Origin: Hyphomicrobiales bacterium
GTDB lineage: Bacteria; Pseudomonadota; Alphaproteobacteria; Rhizobiales; Rhizobiaceae
DNA: 64,000 bases
Assembly: GCA_900473045.1 (NCBI GenBank)
Contig: UCKS01000015.1
Coordinates: 57,999 to 121,998, forward strand
Reading direction: 5' to 3'
How positions within the stretch are numbered: the stretch's first letter is position 1; each line of letters starts with the position of its first letter. Made by a program: the position numbers and the translations under genes. Shown here one piece after another: positions 63,134 to 64,000 of this stretch. The notes under the pieces are model-generated. The model had not been told where the DNA came from and made no database searches. It saw only the letters and a list, made by a program, of their open reading frames with translations.

Positions 63134-64000
63134 AAAGAAACTCTGGCCATGGCAATCGTGCCCGAAACGAACGACGTCTGATGGCCGGCGACAACTTTCA
63201 CATCGACATGCCTCTCGCAGTTCGCCAAAAGCATATCCTGTTTGAGATCGACGGCCCCCTTTTGCCCCAAGCGTGACCGAGTCGATGTTCCTTAGTCGTG
63301 GGGTGCACCCCCAATACAAACCCGGATTATCGAAGCACGCTCTGTTCTACCCACTTCATCCAGTGCCCTGGCTGATCGTGAATGCGGGTATTCCAATGAA
63401 ACTTGGGCAGGGTCATCTTCTCGGCATCGTACTCTACTTGATAAAAGAGCGGGGCAGCGCGATCCGAGATCCGAGGACTGAAAGACGTGAACCCTATAGT
63501 CATGCGAGCCTTCAACAACGGTGAAGCGGCCGACGCGCATAATCAGGAGACACGTATCCCTTCTGGATTTTGCAATCTGTTTTCCTGCCATTGCGTAGAT
63601 CGGATTTTTCCTTCGTCACGGATCAGCCCGCAGAATGGTGCCCAAGCAGTTATCCACCCTGGATAGTCAGTGGTACTGCTCATCTCCGAACGAGCGGGCC
63701 GATTCGCGGACGTTTTCCGAGAAGCGCGGCGAGTTACAGGGTCGCTCGTCCGTAACGAGGCAAATTTGCGCGATGGCTTTCCTCGGGCAGTGGGGCTGTC
63801 CTTCGAAGTCAGGCTGACGTTGCCGATGAGTGCCGGCAAAACACTACTGCCCCAGATATCGGTCTTCAAGCAAAGTACCGGCGCCATGCTGCCGTTAACC
63901 ATGTTCGCAAAGTGCACCATAGCGGGACAAGTTTTCGGTCGTAATTTCCAGGCCGCTTGATAAGATCGACGCTGTTGAACCGTAAGCGCGAATTTCTGCG
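63134..64000. other. Window end without a convincing gene
   Basis: About 865 bases. Several medium open frames exist on both strands, none with a known family. On the minus strand 63327-63518 (63 residues, with SFSPRISDRAAPLFYQVEYD) and an adjoining frame up to 63591 read like natural protein interrupted by a frameshift, so a decayed gene is possible. No repeat, tRNA or integrase seen. Confidence 0.35.

Noticed and set aside
63543..63920. Minus-strand 125-residue frame at the window end
   Set aside because: No family features, no ribosome-binding site; competing frames on both strands look equally plausible.
48063..64000. Right attachment site (repeat of the tRNA 3-prime end)
   Set aside because: I scanned for the T-arm/acceptor sequence and found only short chance matches, so no att site is claimed.
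1..64000. CRISPR array or IS element
   Set aside because: No regularly spaced repeats, no transposase and no long terminal inverted repeats were seen.

Overview
The window looks like an accessory or plasmid-like segment of a GC-rich alphaproteobacterium, most likely Rhizobiaceae. This is inferred from XdhC/MocA-serviced periplasmic molybdo-oxidoreductase genes, FixL-style sensor kinases with HELNQP-type H-boxes, AND-N motif small proteins, a BlcC/AttM-like lactonase-fold protein and codon use. No replication gene, integrase or rRNA is visible, so the replicon type is not established.

Positions 1-46241 are a dense mosaic of stress, redox and detoxification genes. It starts with the end of a winged-helix/ATPase regulator and an SDR-MFS pair facing a TetR repressor across a perfect operator-like palindrome. 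Next is a molybdenum hydroxylase cluster (triheme cytochrome c, XdhC, [2Fe-2S] subunit, Tat-exported molybdopterin subunit, with divergent mocA). Then come a KefB/KefF-type K+/H+ antiporter pair, an OsmC-like protein, and an efflux operon (DHA2 MFS, HlyD, CNBD-thioredoxin-reductase-like flavoprotein). A block of alpha/beta hydrolases, an SDR and an MBL hydrolase contains clear decayed paralogue remnants and a second, intact winged-helix/ATPase regulator. A 1637-residue HNH-ATPase giant stands alone beside the wreck of an AAA ATPase gene. A minus-strand run of poxB, hydrolase, MDR dehydrogenase and NmrA-like genes follows, then a GntP permease and two paralogous PAS histidine kinases without a response regulator.

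Positions 46262-64000 are different in character: more AT-rich patches, gene debris, a PIN toxin with a displaced Phd-like ORF, a tRNA with CAT anticodon carrying isoleucine identity pairs, and then a defense island. The island holds an AbiC-like membrane protein paired with an SF2 helicase, a complete type II CBASS (CD-NTase, Cap2, Cap3, with the CapV phospholipase transcribed divergently), a UvrD-like helicase, and an unassigned three-gene cassette (60678-63133) whose middle gene carries a PD-(D/E)XK nuclease signature.

The most interesting candidates for undescribed biology are the three-gene PD-(D/E)XK cassette, the HNH-ATPase giant, and the helicase/AbiC-like pair. CBASS itself is known; its split, divergent effector is the unusual part. 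All functional calls are by motif reading and family knowledge; no database search was run.
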